Notes: generated by a model from the sequence alone, not told the origin. A stretch of 64,000 nucleotides of DNA from a bacterium (GCA_021780905.1 JAJXXW010000048.1:1-64000), one strand, 5' to 3'; positions 38,673 through 47,981 are shown, counted from the first letter of the stretch. Numbers and translations are program-made.

Positions 38673-39422
38673 TCATTCATTGACCAGTCCGAGGGCGCCG
38701 CGTTCAATCCAGCCCGACCCGTCGCCAGTCCGGACAAAATAATAATTCCCCCGGGTGCGCAGCCACCGGACCGGCTCGCCCCCCGCCAGCGTTGTGATCG
38801 CCTCGCCGTCGCGGGTTGGCGTCAGCCGCAGCGGCGTCTGATTTCGCAACACCAGGCCCAGGTGCGTCCGACTCACCACGCCGAGGTTGGCCGTCAGGCT
38901 AAACAGGAAAATCCCGGCCGCCAGCGCCGCCAGCCATTGCGGCCAGCCGCTCCGGCGCCAGCGGAAAAAACGCGGCACGACCAGCGCGCCGACCGCCAGC
39001 CACAGGCTTGCGCCGGCCAGCCACATCCACGCGCTGGACGGCAGCCAGGTCGAGGCGGTTTCAAACCACGTCAACGGCGGTTCCGCCACCTGCGTGACCG
39101 CGCGGGCGAACTTCAGATTTTCCGCCGCGCGCGGGTCCCGCGGCCTCAGCCACCGGGCTTTTTCCCAGGCCAGCATCGCCGCGCCGGCATGGCCGCGCTG
39201 CCACTCGGCCAGTCCGAGGTTGAGGAAGGTCCCGGCCGCCGGCCGCGTCTGCGCGGATTTTTCAAACGCGGCCGCCGCTTCAGGAAAGGCCCCGGCCTGA
39301 TAAGCCGCGACGCCCCGGGCAAAAAAATCATCCGGCGCCGCGCCGGCGAAATTCACCGCAAAGAAAAGTGACCCGCACGCCAGGCACCGGCGGCGGCGCA
39401 GGAAAAATCGCCAAGCGTCCAT
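38673..39422 (-). CDS. BatE-like TPR and SH3-domain protein
   Basis: About 249 residues from ATG 39422; a longer open frame upstream overlaps batD in another frame and is rejected. A signal peptide is followed by TPR-like repeats (FFARGVAAYQAGAFPEAAAAFEKSA, GTFLNLGLAEWQRGHAGAAMLAWEKA), two membrane helices (MWLAGASLWLAVGALVV, WLAALAAGIFLFSLTANL) and a C-terminal bacterial SH3-like domain (LTPTRDGEAITTLAGGEPVRWL). This order matches BatE. It is the last gene of the MoxR/Bat operon. Confidence 0.8.
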   Translation of the reverse strand: MDAWRFFLRRRRCLACGSLFFAVNFAGAAPDDFFARGVAAYQAGAFPEAAAAFEKSAQTRPAAGTFLNLGLAEWQRGHAGAAMLAWEKARWLRPRDPRAAENLKFARAVTQVAEPPLTWFETASTWLPSSAWMWLAGASLWLAVGALVVPRFFRWRRSGWPQWLAALAAGIFLFSLTANLGVVSRTHLGLVLRNQTPLRLTPTRDGEAITTLAGGEPVRWLRTRGNYYFVRTGDGSGWIERGALGLVNE

Positions 39423-39439
39423 CGCCAATCGTAATGGTC

Positions 39440-41206
39440 TCACAATTTTCCCTCCAGTTTCTCCAGGGCTGCCAGCGCCTCGGCGCGCCAGGCCGGCAAA
39501 GCCGGAGGGGTTTCCGGCGCGGCGGCGAAGCGGGCATCCTGCCCGGCAAACAGCTTGCGCACGGTGGCCGCTTCGGGGGCGCTTTCGCCCAGCACCGCCA
39601 GCACGTCGCCGCCCACCAGCGCGCGCGGTTCCGCCGGAAAATGCGGGGCGACGGCAATCTGCATGGCGTTCACCGCCAGCCGGGCGAACACCGCCGCGTC
39701 GCCGGCGGCGGCCAGCTTTCGTTTTTCCCGGCGCAGCGCGCGGCGGGCCAGATGCCGGCGGTGCCGGTCTGGATGCGTTTCCCAAAACCGCCGCCGCTCG
39801 TCCCAGCGCCACAGCCCGAAGAGTCCGACCGCCGGCAGGATTTGAAGCAGCACAAACCCGCCCTGTAATTGCAGCGGTTTCAGCCCGGCCGCCGCCGGCC
39901 CCGGTGCCGCCGCCAGCCCGCTGAGTTTCGGCGCCGGCCCGGTTTGATTTTCGTCCGCGGCCAGTTGCGTTGGCAGGCCGTCGCCGAGGACCGTCAGCGG
40001 CAGGGCCGGAATGGTCAGGTCGCAATATTTCCCCGTCGCCGGATCGAAGGAGCAAAACGGAATCGCCGGCGTGCGGGTGACCGCATCCGTCCGCGGAATC
40101 AAGGTGAATCCGGAGGCCGGCGGCGAATCCGGCATGATTTGCCAGTCGCGCGAACGCGGCGCGGCGGGCGGCACGAAGCGGGTCAATTCGCCCAGGCCGT
40201 GAAAACCGGTTTTTAGGTGGACGGAATCGCCGACATGGACGCGGTTGGTGGCCAGCCGCGGTTCGTCCGTGAGAAATTTTCCGAAGGCACCGGTGAAACC
40301 CGGCAATTCCTTTTCCGCCGGCAGCGGCCGGACCTGCAGATTCAGCGGTTCTGACACAAGCAAAACCGGCGTGGTGCGACTCGCCCCGCCGAGCATGATG
40401 GTCTGGCCGCCGGAGGTGATGGAAATCGGGCCGACCGAAAACGGCGGCGCTGTGAAACCTTGCGCCGAAAGTGACAAAGGGCCGGTTGCCATCGGGGTCA
40501 TCACGGTTTCATAGACGAAGGACGTTTGAAGCTGGCCGTTGAGATTGACCGGGCCGATGGACATGCGCGTCGCGAGCTTGTCCGTCATCACGCCGCTGCC
40601 GCTGAACTGGATGTCGCGGAGGCCTTCGGTTTGTTTTCCCTCCGCCGGCAGCAGCACCCGGATCCGGACGGGCTGGCCCGCGAAAAGATTCGTGGCCGAA
40701 ATTTCCAGCCGGAGCCGGCGGGCCGGGGCGGTGGCCGCCGCATTGGTTTCGACAACCTGTAGCGTGGCCGCCGGCACCGTCACGGTCGTCAGGCCGACGG
40801 TCGCCGCAAATTCCGGCACGGTGAACGACCCCGGCTCGTTCGCGGTGACCTCGTAGAGAAACGTAGTCAGCGGATGAAAGGGCGTGCCGTCCGGCTGGGT
40901 CAACTGGCCGTGGGCCGACGCGCCGAATTTCAGCGCCGGCGGCGCCGGGATTTTTTCCGGCCAGACAATCGTGTGCTCAATCGCGCCCACGTTGACCCGG
41001 TAAAACGCCGGTTCGCCGGGGCGCACGACCGGCGGATCAAATTCCGCCGTGACGGAAATGTTTTGCAGTGTCGGGTCGTCCGCCGGCGGCTGGGGCTGCA
41101 TGACGAGCTGCGCCGCCACCGCCGGTGAAATCGCCGACGGCGTCTGCGCCGGCAACCGCCACACCGCCGCCGCGAGCAGGAGCAAAATGGTTGGCCGGCG
41201 TTTCAT
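39440..41206 (-). CDS. BatD-like protein
   Basis: A 588-residue envelope protein with an N-terminal signal (ILLLLAAAVWRLPAQTPS), then several immunoglobulin-like beta domains of the oxygen-tolerance BatD type (SVTAEFDPPVVRPGEPAFYRV, ISATNLFAGQPVRIRVLLP, LATNRVHVGDSVHLKTGFH), a membrane helix near 430-450 (FVLLQILPAVGLFGLWRW), and a cytoplasmic tail that is alpha-helical and Ala/Arg rich. Bat proteins were first seen in Bacteroides aerotolerance and work with MoxR ATPases on membrane protein complexes. The gene lies one base from BatC and 17 bases from batE. Confidence 0.85.
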   Translation of the reverse strand: MKRRPTILLLLAAAVWRLPAQTPSAISPAVAAQLVMQPQPPADDPTLQNISVTAEFDPPVVRPGEPAFYRVNVGAIEHTIVWPEKIPAPPALKFGASAHGQLTQPDGTPFHPLTTFLYEVTANEPGSFTVPEFAATVGLTTVTVPAATLQVVETNAAATAPARRLRLEISATNLFAGQPVRIRVLLPAEGKQTEGLRDIQFSGSGVMTDKLATRMSIGPVNLNGQLQTSFVYETVMTPMATGPLSLSAQGFTAPPFSVGPISITSGGQTIMLGGASRTTPVLLVSEPLNLQVRPLPAEKELPGFTGAFGKFLTDEPRLATNRVHVGDSVHLKTGFHGLGELTRFVPPAAPRSRDWQIMPDSPPASGFTLIPRTDAVTRTPAIPFCSFDPATGKYCDLTIPALPLTVLGDGLPTQLAADENQTGPAPKLSGLAAAPGPAAAGLKPLQLQGGFVLLQILPAVGLFGLWRWDERRRFWETHPDRHRRHLARRALRREKRKLAAAGDAAVFARLAVNAMQIAVAPHFPAEPRALVGGDVLAVLGESAPEAATVRKLFAGQDARFAAAPETPPALPAWRAEALAALEKLEGKL

Positions 41207-41207
41207 G

Positions 41208-42137
41208 TCACCAGTTACGTCCTTTCCGATCCGCCGCCGGTTTGCCTTCCTGGTCGCTCATCGCCAGCCGGCGCGTGCCGTCGAGCGAAAGGCCGTCAAG
41301 AATCTGTCCCGCCGTTTCCGGCGACAACGGCACTTGCAACTGACCGCCCTCGCGCGGGCCGTTTTCCTTTTGTCCCGCCAGCGAATCCGGTTGTGGGAAG
41401 TCGTCGTCATCGTCGTCGCCCGCCGCGCCCGGCGGTGCGTTGGGTGCCGGAATCTGGCCCCGGAGCCGGCTCAACAATTTTTCCAAATCCGCCCGCTGAT
41501 TGCCCATCGCGCCGGCCAGCGCCTGCATCCGGCTCAACTGGTCAATGAGCTTCGCCAGTTCGCGCTCGACGATTTCGGCATTGCGCGTCGCGTTCGTGTC
41601 GGCGGGATTCAACTCGGCGGCGCTCTTGAAATCATCCGCCGCCCGCTGCCATTTCAACAGGGTTTTCCCGTAGGTTTCCATCGCCGACTGGACGGCCTTT
41701 TCCACCGCGCGCAGTTCATGCCGTGCGCCGCGGCCTGCGAGATAGGCAGCCACCATCCGGTCCATGTTCGTTTCCGCGAGCGCCGCTTCCGCCGAATGGA
41801 TCGCCTGCGCTCCGCCCGCCAGCGCCGCGTTGCCGCGCCCCGAAACTTTTTGGGCGTCCGGGCCTTTTTTCAAAAGCTCCACGCCCGCGCCAAACCGCGC
41901 GTGCCCGAGATTGTAAAGCGCCGGCGGCTGCACGCGCTCCGCCTGCGCGGCCAGCGCCGACTCGAACATCGTTTCCGCGCCCGCAAAATTGGTCGCCGCG
42001 AGCAGCCGCGTGCCCGCGTTGTAAAACTCCCGCGCCGTCACCGGCGCCGCATGGGTTTCCACACCGGCAAAAAGTTTTGCGCTGATGGCTCCGGTGAGCA
42101 TCAGCCGGCAACTCCATTGGCGAAAAAAAAGGTTCAT
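41208..42137 (-). CDS. BatC-like TPR protein
   Basis: A 309-residue secreted or membrane-attached protein. After a weak signal sequence (LMLTGAISAKLFAG) it has tetratricopeptide-like helices (TAREFYNAGTRLLAATNFAG, VQPPALYNLGHARFGAGVEL, WQRAADDFKSAAELNPADTN) and a coiled-coil-like segment. Its C-terminal third is acidic and low in complexity, with six consecutive aspartates (GDDDDDDFPQP) and a QILDGLSLDGTRRL helix typical of BatC tails. The ATG overlaps the BatB stop by four bases, suggesting translational coupling. Confidence 0.82.
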   Translation of the reverse strand: MNLFFRQWSCRLMLTGAISAKLFAGVETHAAPVTAREFYNAGTRLLAATNFAGAETMFESALAAQAERVQPPALYNLGHARFGAGVELLKKGPDAQKVSGRGNAALAGGAQAIHSAEAALAETNMDRMVAAYLAGRGARHELRAVEKAVQSAMETYGKTLLKWQRAADDFKSAAELNPADTNATRNAEIVERELAKLIDQLSRMQALAGAMGNQRADLEKLLSRLRGQIPAPNAPPGAAGDDDDDDFPQPDSLAGQKENGPREGGQLQVPLSPETAGQILDGLSLDGTRRLAMSDQEGKPAADRKGRNW

Positions 42138-43162
42138 GCCGGGGCCGGGGTTCGTTTTCGGCGCGTGCCGACCAGCGGTTCCACCGCAACCAGAAGAACC
42201 GCCACGGCGAGCGGCACGTAAAATCTTTCCACCCCGCGCCGGCCCGTCTGGCGCGCGGCGCTGGCCGCGTCGAGCGTGTGCATCGCCGCTTTGACCTGCT
42301 GCAGGCCTTCGCCGAGCCGGCCCAGCGGAAAGTAGCTGCCGCCGGTCGCCTCGGCAATCGCGCGGAGCGTCACTTCGTCCAGGCGGCTGCGCACGACTTC
42401 GCCCTTTTCGTCGCGCAACAGTTCGGTCTGGCCGGCGCGGTTGAGGGTTTGAATTTCCCGGCCCGCCGGCGTGCCGACGCCGACGGTGAAGACCACCACG
42501 CCGTTCGTGGCCAGCCGTTTCGCCGCCGTGACCCCGGTTTTTTCCAGATCCTCGCCGTCAGTCACCAGCACCACCATTTTGCGCCGGGCCTTTGGGTCCA
42601 TCGCGCGCTCGGCCTCGGTCAGGGCGCGGCCAATGTCCGTGCCGGGAACGGGAATCGTTTTTTCATCAATGCTCATCAGCGTTTCCTCAAACGCCGCCTG
42701 GTCGAAGGTCAGCGGACATTGCAGAAAGGCGCTGCCCGCGAAGGCCACCAGCCCCACGCGGCCGTGGCTTTGCCGCTGCGCGAAATCCTCGATGGCGAAT
42801 TTCGCGCGTTGCAGGCGGCTCGGCAGAACGTCCGTCGTCGTCATGCTCAGCGACGCGTCCAAAACAAAAACCACGTCCTCGCCGACAAAGGCATGGGCGC
42901 TGCCGACGCTGCCCCATTGCGGGCGGGCCAGCGCCAGCCCGGCGAAAACGTAAACCGCCAGCAGCCCCACCTCCTTCAGCCGCCGCCGCGCCGGGCTGTG
43001 CGACGCCGTCAGGTCCCCGATAAACTGCGGCGACGCCAGTTTCGCCAGTTGCTCGCGCCGTTTGCGGGCGGCGCGCCATTGCAGCAGCGCCAGCAAGAGC
43101 GGCGCGACCGCCGCCAGCCCCAGCCAGCGCGGTTCGACGAGATGAAAGCCGGCAAAATTCAT
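42134..43162 (-). CDS. BatB-like von Willebrand factor A domain membrane protein
   Basis: About 342 residues from ATG 43162. An N-terminal BatA-type region with two membrane helices (LGLAAVAPLLLALLQW, VGLLAVYVFAGLALARP) leads to a VWA domain with the complete metal-site motif DASLS near 91 and later VPGTDIG and VTDGEDLEKTG. A C-terminal helix (FYVPLAVAVLLVAVEPLV) returns to the membrane. Its ATG overlaps the batA stop by four bases and its stop overlaps batC by four. Such proteins act as ligand-binding partners of the MoxR ATPase. Confidence 0.9.
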   Translation of the reverse strand: MNFAGFHLVEPRWLGLAAVAPLLLALLQWRAARKRREQLAKLASPQFIGDLTASHSPARRRLKEVGLLAVYVFAGLALARPQWGSVGSAHAFVGEDVVFVLDASLSMTTTDVLPSRLQRAKFAIEDFAQRQSHGRVGLVAFAGSAFLQCPLTFDQAAFEETLMSIDEKTIPVPGTDIGRALTEAERAMDPKARRKMVVLVTDGEDLEKTGVTAAKRLATNGVVVFTVGVGTPAGREIQTLNRAGQTELLRDEKGEVVRSRLDEVTLRAIAEATGGSYFPLGRLGEGLQQVKAAMHTLDAASAARQTGRRGVERFYVPLAVAVLLVAVEPLVGTRRKRTPAPA

Positions 43163-44199
43163 GGCACGCGGCGGAACCGGGTGTTCGCCAAAGTCAGTTC
43201 CAGCGACAGCAGGCCAAGCGCGGCGAGCAGCGGCCATTGAAACAGCGGTTCGTAGGTGGCGAAGCGGCGCAGCTTGACCTCGGATTTTTCCAGCCGGTCA
43301 ATCTGGTGGTAAATGTTTTGCAACTCCCGCTGGTTGGTCGCGCGAAAAAAATGGCCGCCGGACAAATCCGCCATTTTGCCAAGCACGGTGTAGTTCGCGG
43401 GCTGTAGCAGCAGCGTGGGAATCACGTTGCCGTTCGCATCGAGTCTGAGATTCCCGGTCGCCGGATCAAATGCCGGCAGGTTGCACGGCGCTTCTATGCC
43501 GATGCCGATGGTATAAATTTTCACGCCGAGCGCGGCGGCGAGTTGCGCGGCGGGCAGCGGATCAATCTTGCCCATGTTGTTGTCGCCATCGGTCAGCAAA
43601 ATCATGATCCGGCTCTTGCTGTTCGGCACGGCCTTCAATCTTTTCGACGCCACCACCACCGCGTCACCGATGGCCGTGCCGAGGTCGCGGATGATGCCGA
43701 TATGCAGGCGCAAAATGTTTTCGTTGAGCCAGTCGTGATTGAGTGTCAGCGGGCTGGCCAGATACGGCACGCCGGAAAAGGCGATCAGCCCGATGCGATC
43801 GTTCGGGCGGCGGTGGATGAAATCCTCCAGCACGCCGGAGGCGCAGGCGAAGCGCGTCAATTTTTGCGCCGGTTTGCCCATGTCAATCGCCTCCATGGAC
43901 CATGACAAATCCAGCACCAACATGATGTCAATGCCCGGCGTCTCCCTTTCCACATGATAATCCGCCAGCCGCGGTCCGGCCTGCGCGACGATGCCCAGCG
44001 CCAGCGCCAGCAAGCGGAGGAACCACAGCAGGCGTCCGGCTGCCGAACGCGCCCGGCCCCCGGCCTCGCGGGCGATCTCCGCGCTGGAAATCGTCAGCGC
44101 CGACAATTTGCCGGACTGGCCGCGCAGCAGCGCATAGACCGGCAGCAGGCCGAGCAGCGCCAGCGCCCACGGAAATTGGAATTCAAATTCGCCGGTCAT
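43159..44199 (-). CDS. BatA-like von Willebrand factor A domain membrane protein
   Basis: About 346 residues from ATG 44199, where MTGEFEFQFPWALALLGLLPV starts; the open frame runs far upstream in a frame overlapping the DUF4381-like gene and that part is rejected. After the two leading helices the VWA domain has DLSWSMEAID near 97, DRIGLIAFSG, DLGTAIGDAV and LLTDGDNNMG, so the metal site is intact. A final helix (QWPLLAALGLLSLELTL) closes the protein. BatA and BatB are typical neighbours. Four-base overlaps join it to the genes on both sides. Confidence 0.9.
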   Translation of the reverse strand: MTGEFEFQFPWALALLGLLPVYALLRGQSGKLSALTISSAEIAREAGGRARSAAGRLLWFLRLLALALGIVAQAGPRLADYHVERETPGIDIMLVLDLSWSMEAIDMGKPAQKLTRFACASGVLEDFIHRRPNDRIGLIAFSGVPYLASPLTLNHDWLNENILRLHIGIIRDLGTAIGDAVVVASKRLKAVPNSKSRIMILLTDGDNNMGKIDPLPAAQLAAALGVKIYTIGIGIEAPCNLPAFDPATGNLRLDANGNVIPTLLLQPANYTVLGKMADLSGGHFFRATNQRELQNIYHQIDRLEKSEVKLRRFATYEPLFQWPLLAALGLLSLELTLANTRFRRVP

Positions 44200-44747
44200 T
44201 TCGGAATGGGGATTGGCGCGGGTTCCCGGGTTTGGGCGATGAATTCCAGCGCGCGGTTCGCCGCGTGCAGCGGCGGGCCGGCCTTGGCCGGGGAAAATTT
44301 CCGGGCGTCGCACTCGCGCAGAAAACCGGCGATGGCCGCGCCCAGTTGCGGAGCAATCCGGTCGTGGCGCGCCAGCGCGGCGATGAATTCCGCCGTGGTC
44401 ATTTCGCCGCCCGGAAAATCCAGAACCGCGCCGAGGTAGCGCCGCAGAATTTGCGAAACCGCGCTGACCACTTTGCCATCCTCCGCTTGGCTCGCGAGTT
44501 TTTGTAGCGCCGCGCGGGCAATCTGTTCCGGCGGCAAAACGCGGGCCGGCTTGGGCCGGAGCCACTGCCGGATTGCGAGCGCCGCCAGGATGGCCACGAC
44601 GCCGGTGCCGGCCAGGATGGCGGAGTGGTGTTGTTCCCAGAGCGTCGGCGGCAGCTCGCCGTGGGGCGGCAGCAGTTGCACCTCATTCGTGTCGGCGGCG
44701 ATGGCCGCGAGCGGCAGGAAAATCATCATGGCGAGACGAGGCTTCAT
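44196..44747 (-). CDS. DUF4381-like membrane protein of the MoxR/Bat operon
   Basis: A 183-residue protein with a signal-like start (MIFLPLAAIAADTN), a short periplasmic part, a membrane helix (ILAGTGVVAILAALAIRQW near 45-63) and a cytoplasmic helical domain (AALQKLASQAEDGKVVSAVSQILRRYLGAVL). The position between DUF58 and BatA and the pattern of helices fit the DUF4381 family found in these operons, though the identity is by context more than motif. Its start overlaps the DUF58 stop and its stop overlaps batA by four bases each. Confidence 0.7.
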   Translation of the reverse strand: MKPRLAMMIFLPLAAIAADTNEVQLLPPHGELPPTLWEQHHSAILAGTGVVAILAALAIRQWLRPKPARVLPPEQIARAALQKLASQAEDGKVVSAVSQILRRYLGAVLDFPGGEMTTAEFIAALARHDRIAPQLGAAIAGFLRECDARKFSPAKAGPPLHAANRALEFIAQTREPAPIPIPK

Positions 44748-45664
44748 CCGCGGCGCCGTCCCCGGCGAAGTTCAAAAAAACGTTGTAGCACAGGCGCAAA
44801 CGGTTCGGTGGTCTTGAGCCGTAACGTGTCCACGCCGGTGCGAATCAGCGCGCGATCCAGCTCGGCGAGGCGTTGGGTGTTGGCGGCGGCAAACCGTTCG
44901 CGCACGCGGCCGCGCGCGGAATCAATTTCCAACAACTCGCCGGTCTCCGCATCTTCTACCGTCACCAATCCGGCATCCGGCAATTCGCTTTCGCGCGGGT
45001 CGTGCAAATGCAGGCAGACGACATCATGCCGCGTGTTGGTCAGGCCGAGTTCGGCAATGACATCGCGGCGATTGGCCGCGCCGGCATCGGCGTGGAGAAA
45101 ATCGGTCAGCAGGAAAACCTGCGCGCGGCGGTGCAAAACGTGGTTCAGAAACCCCAGCGCGCCGGCGATGTCCGTGCCGCTTTTTTTCGGCTGGTGCATC
45201 AGCAATTCGCGGACGATGCGCAGGATGTGCCTGCGCCCTTTGCGCGGTGGCACGAACAATTCCACCGCGTCCGTGAACAGCAGCAGCGCGACCTTGTCGC
45301 CGTTCTTGGCGGCGGAGAAGGCGAGCGTGGCCGCGATTTCGGCGGCGAACTCGCGCTTGGTGCGGTTCGCCGAGCCGAACAGCGACGACGCCGACACATC
45401 CACGGCGAGCACGGCGGTGAGTTCGCGTTCCTCGCGGAAGCGTTTCACGAACGGGCGGCCGAGGCGATGCGTGACGTTCCAGTCAATGTCGCGCACGTCG
45501 TCGCCGGGGATGTATTCGCGCAACTCCTCGAAGTCCATGCCGCGCCCCTTGAAATGGCTCAGATACGCGCCAACCATCGTGTCGTTCACGAGGCGGTTCG
45601 TGCGCGTCTCCACGCGGCGGACAGCTGCGAGCAGTTCGGTGAGGGTCATGTTGGAGAACAACAT
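44744..45664 (-). CDS. DUF58 domain protein of the MoxR/Bat operon
   Basis: A 306-residue DUF58 protein. The core motif YLSHFKGRGMDFEELREYIPGDDVRDIDWNVT near 28-60 is the DUF58 hallmark, followed by a VWA-like half with the metal-site-like DVSASSLFG near 89 (DVSAS). The start ATG follows the stop of the sialate O-acetylesterase gene with no gap. DUF58 proteins work with MoxR ATPases; the pairing here is preserved although another gene separates them. Confidence 0.9.
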   Translation of the reverse strand: MLFSNMTLTELLAAVRRVETRTNRLVNDTMVGAYLSHFKGRGMDFEELREYIPGDDVRDIDWNVTHRLGRPFVKRFREERELTAVLAVDVSASSLFGSANRTKREFAAEIAATLAFSAAKNGDKVALLLFTDAVELFVPPRKGRRHILRIVRELLMHQPKKSGTDIAGALGFLNHVLHRRAQVFLLTDFLHADAGAANRRDVIAELGLTNTRHDVVCLHLHDPRESELPDAGLVTVEDAETGELLEIDSARGRVRERFAAANTQRLAELDRALIRTGVDTLRLKTTEPFAPVLQRFFELRRGRRRG

Positions 45665-47887
45665 TCAGCGGCACCGCACATAAACCTTCAGGCGCATCAC
45701 GCGATAATTTCCGGCGTTGCCGGCGAACGTCCAATCCGGGTTGTCTTTGGGTTGATTGCCGATGCCCACATCCGCTTTTGCGCCTTCGCGCCAGTGATTG
45801 ATGGCGAACAGCGTCTGGCGGGCGTCGTGGTTATGCACCTGCATGCAACCATAGCCATCGGCCGGCAACGCCATCTGGTCGCCAAAATCAAAAATGTCAT
45901 TCGACGCGTTGGGCACCTTCGCGCTGTTTTGCGGCGTGTAATTATTGGGCCAGAACTCAATGTTGCCGCCGGCGAGATGGGTGCCCGTCACGATTTGCTT
46001 CACATTGGAATAGACGTTCAGGTTGGAAACATTTTGCTGGAAGCTGGCACCCGAGCCGAAGACGGGCAGGCCGATCTTGCCGGCATCGTCTGTGAAGGCC
46101 TCCATGGAGACATAAATATCGCGCACATTCGGGGTCGCGTCCTGCAATTCCAGAAAATACGCGATCCGGTCAAAGGACTTTGTGATTTTGGAATGGTTAT
46201 CCACGTCATACTTGCTATTCGCCCCGAGTTTTGTGAGGTCGAGATCATAAACCAGTTCATATTCCTTGGCTTCCGGGACGTTCGTGTCTATCCAATCGCG
46301 TTTGGGAATTTCCCCGGCGCGGAATGCTCCGGCAGGCAAGCCTTCGGCGTTCATGAGATTCGGTTCGGCGAGTTGGCTCCAGGCAAACCGCATGGCGACC
46401 GGATGTTTCACGCCGGGCGCCGAGAGGATCACACTATCGCCCTCAATGCGTGCGTCGGCTTTCACAAAGCCGCCTACATCGGCGTCAATGATCTCAAACC
46501 ACGTTAGGGGCTGGCCATCGCGACTGCGCAAACCGCCGCCGACATTGTTGAAACGCACCCGGAGCGTGTCGCCCTCGATCTTCAAGGCTTGGAACGTCGG
46601 TCCCGAGCAAACGAGATCTTTCTGGCCGTAAGTTTTGGCCAGCGCCAGCAACGCCAGCCGATGCCCGACCGCTTGTTTGTCCTTGGGGTGAATATTTTGA
46701 AGGTTGCCGACATCGTTGATGACGGCCATGCCGGTGTTGGGAATGGTGTTCGCCGCGACGCTTTGAGCTTCCCAGATTTCCGCCTCGCGTTCGGCATTGC
46801 CGCCGTAGTTGAACGGTGCGATTTGCACGAAGTAAAACGGAAAATCCCCTTCGTTCCAAAGCGTGCGCCAGCCGCCGACGAGCGCCTTCATGCGTTCGGC
46901 GTAGCGCATTCCGTCGCCCAAATTGGCCTCGCCTTGATACCAGATCACGCCGCGCATACCGAACGGCACGAGCGGATGAATCATGCCATTGAAGAGCGCT
47001 GTGGCCTGCTGCAAATGATGCGGGGCAAGCAAGTCATCCGGATAATTCGGCACGGGCGGAACCAAGGTGTCCGTCTTCAAAGCCTGACGAGCGGCGGCAT
47101 CCCATTGCTCAAATTGGTCGAGCGTCTGCGCCAAATGTTCATGATGCAGTGCCGTGCGCGGATCGCCGAGCTGCACTTTCTCGTATTCGTCCTTCAATGC
47201 CGGCACGGCGGCAAAACCTTCCGGGGGAGTCCACGATTCAATGTGCGTGCCGCCCCAGTCGGCATCAATCAATCCCACCGTCACGCCGAGTTTCTCGTTG
47301 AGTTCGCGGCCGAAAAAATACGCGGCGGCTGAAAAGCCGCCCCAGCCGCCCTCGGCGACCGTTTCGGGTGAACAGATTTTCCAAGTGCCAATGAAATCCG
47401 TTTGCGGCAGGGGATCCCAGTGATTCTCCACCATGAGCAGGCGGAGGCCCGGATGATTCGCGTTGGCGATTTCATTCGTGGCATTGTTGACCATGCCGAT
47501 GCCCATCTCCATGTTCGACTGGCCGGAGCACAGCCACACTTCGCCGATCATCACGTCGTCCAACGTCACCGTGCTGGAACCGCTGATCGTCAGCGCGAGC
47601 GGGCCGGCCGCTTTCATCGCGGGCAACGTCAGTTTCCATTCGCCGCGTTCGTTGGCTTGGGTGGATTGAGTGATTTCACCCAGTTGCACCGTCACGTTCT
47701 CGCCCGGTTCGGCCCAGCCCCAGAAGACGATGGGTTTTTCCTGTTGCAACACCATGTGGCTGCCGAAGACGTGCGGCAAACGGATTTCCGCGCGGGTGAC
47801 TCCCGGGTGCAAAACTGTGATCAGCGCCAGCGCGCCAATCAACCAACGCAGTCCGGTGATAAAATAGGCTTGGGAATATGGTTTCAT
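45665..47887 (-). CDS. Sialate O-acetylesterase-like SGNH hydrolase
   Basis: About 740 residues from ATG 47887, with a signal peptide (LRWLIGALALITVLHPGVTRA). Residues 35-110 form a beta-sandwich cap (LPHVFGSHMVLQQEKPIVFWG). The SASA catalytic domain has WLCSGQSNMEMG with Ser124, LIDADWGGTHIESWTP, GVIWYQGEANLGDG, and NIHPKDKQAVGHRLAL where many relatives have DIHP, so the acidic residue before the catalytic His is Asn. The last 200 residues form an extra beta-rich domain with a GCMQVHNHD stretch. It removes acetyl groups from sugars, probably glycans outside the cell. It sits inside the MoxR/DUF58 pair with its stop touching DUF58. Confidence 0.9.
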   Translation of the reverse strand: MKPYSQAYFITGLRWLIGALALITVLHPGVTRAEIRLPHVFGSHMVLQQEKPIVFWGWAEPGENVTVQLGEITQSTQANERGEWKLTLPAMKAAGPLALTISGSSTVTLDDVMIGEVWLCSGQSNMEMGIGMVNNATNEIANANHPGLRLLMVENHWDPLPQTDFIGTWKICSPETVAEGGWGGFSAAAYFFGRELNEKLGVTVGLIDADWGGTHIESWTPPEGFAAVPALKDEYEKVQLGDPRTALHHEHLAQTLDQFEQWDAAARQALKTDTLVPPVPNYPDDLLAPHHLQQATALFNGMIHPLVPFGMRGVIWYQGEANLGDGMRYAERMKALVGGWRTLWNEGDFPFYFVQIAPFNYGGNAEREAEIWEAQSVAANTIPNTGMAVINDVGNLQNIHPKDKQAVGHRLALLALAKTYGQKDLVCSGPTFQALKIEGDTLRVRFNNVGGGLRSRDGQPLTWFEIIDADVGGFVKADARIEGDSVILSAPGVKHPVAMRFAWSQLAEPNLMNAEGLPAGAFRAGEIPKRDWIDTNVPEAKEYELVYDLDLTKLGANSKYDVDNHSKITKSFDRIAYFLELQDATPNVRDIYVSMEAFTDDAGKIGLPVFGSGASFQQNVSNLNVYSNVKQIVTGTHLAGGNIEFWPNNYTPQNSAKVPNASNDIFDFGDQMALPADGYGCMQVHNHDARQTLFAINHWREGAKADVGIGNQPKDNPDWTFAGNAGNYRVMRLKVYVRCR

Positions 47888-47946
47888 AATTGGTTGAATC
47901 GTTTGTGTTGTGCGGATGAATTCGAGTTGTTGTTTAAGGGACACGA

Positions 47947-47981
47947 TTAATTACTAATGGCTGATGGTTCATTAATCACGA
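47947..47981. repeat. Period-7 array upstream of the esterase gene
   Basis: Seven-base units of type CTNATGG begin at 47947, 47954, 47961, 47968 and 47975, the middle ones being most alike. GATTAAT (47945-47951) and ATTAATC (47971-47977) also make an inverted repeat. It lies between the moxR stop and the esterase start. Confidence 0.6.

Noticed and set aside
39423-40055. N-terminal extension of the BatE-like open frame
   Set aside because: This part overlaps batD in another frame; the ATG at 39422 begins a normal signal peptide.
44200-44565. N-terminal extension of the BatA open frame
   Set aside because: It overlaps the DUF4381-like gene and has no BatA features; the family starts at the ATG at 44199.
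44873-46507. 544-residue open frame opposite DUF58 and the esterase gene
   Set aside because: It spans the two real genes and their junction, which no real protein would do here.
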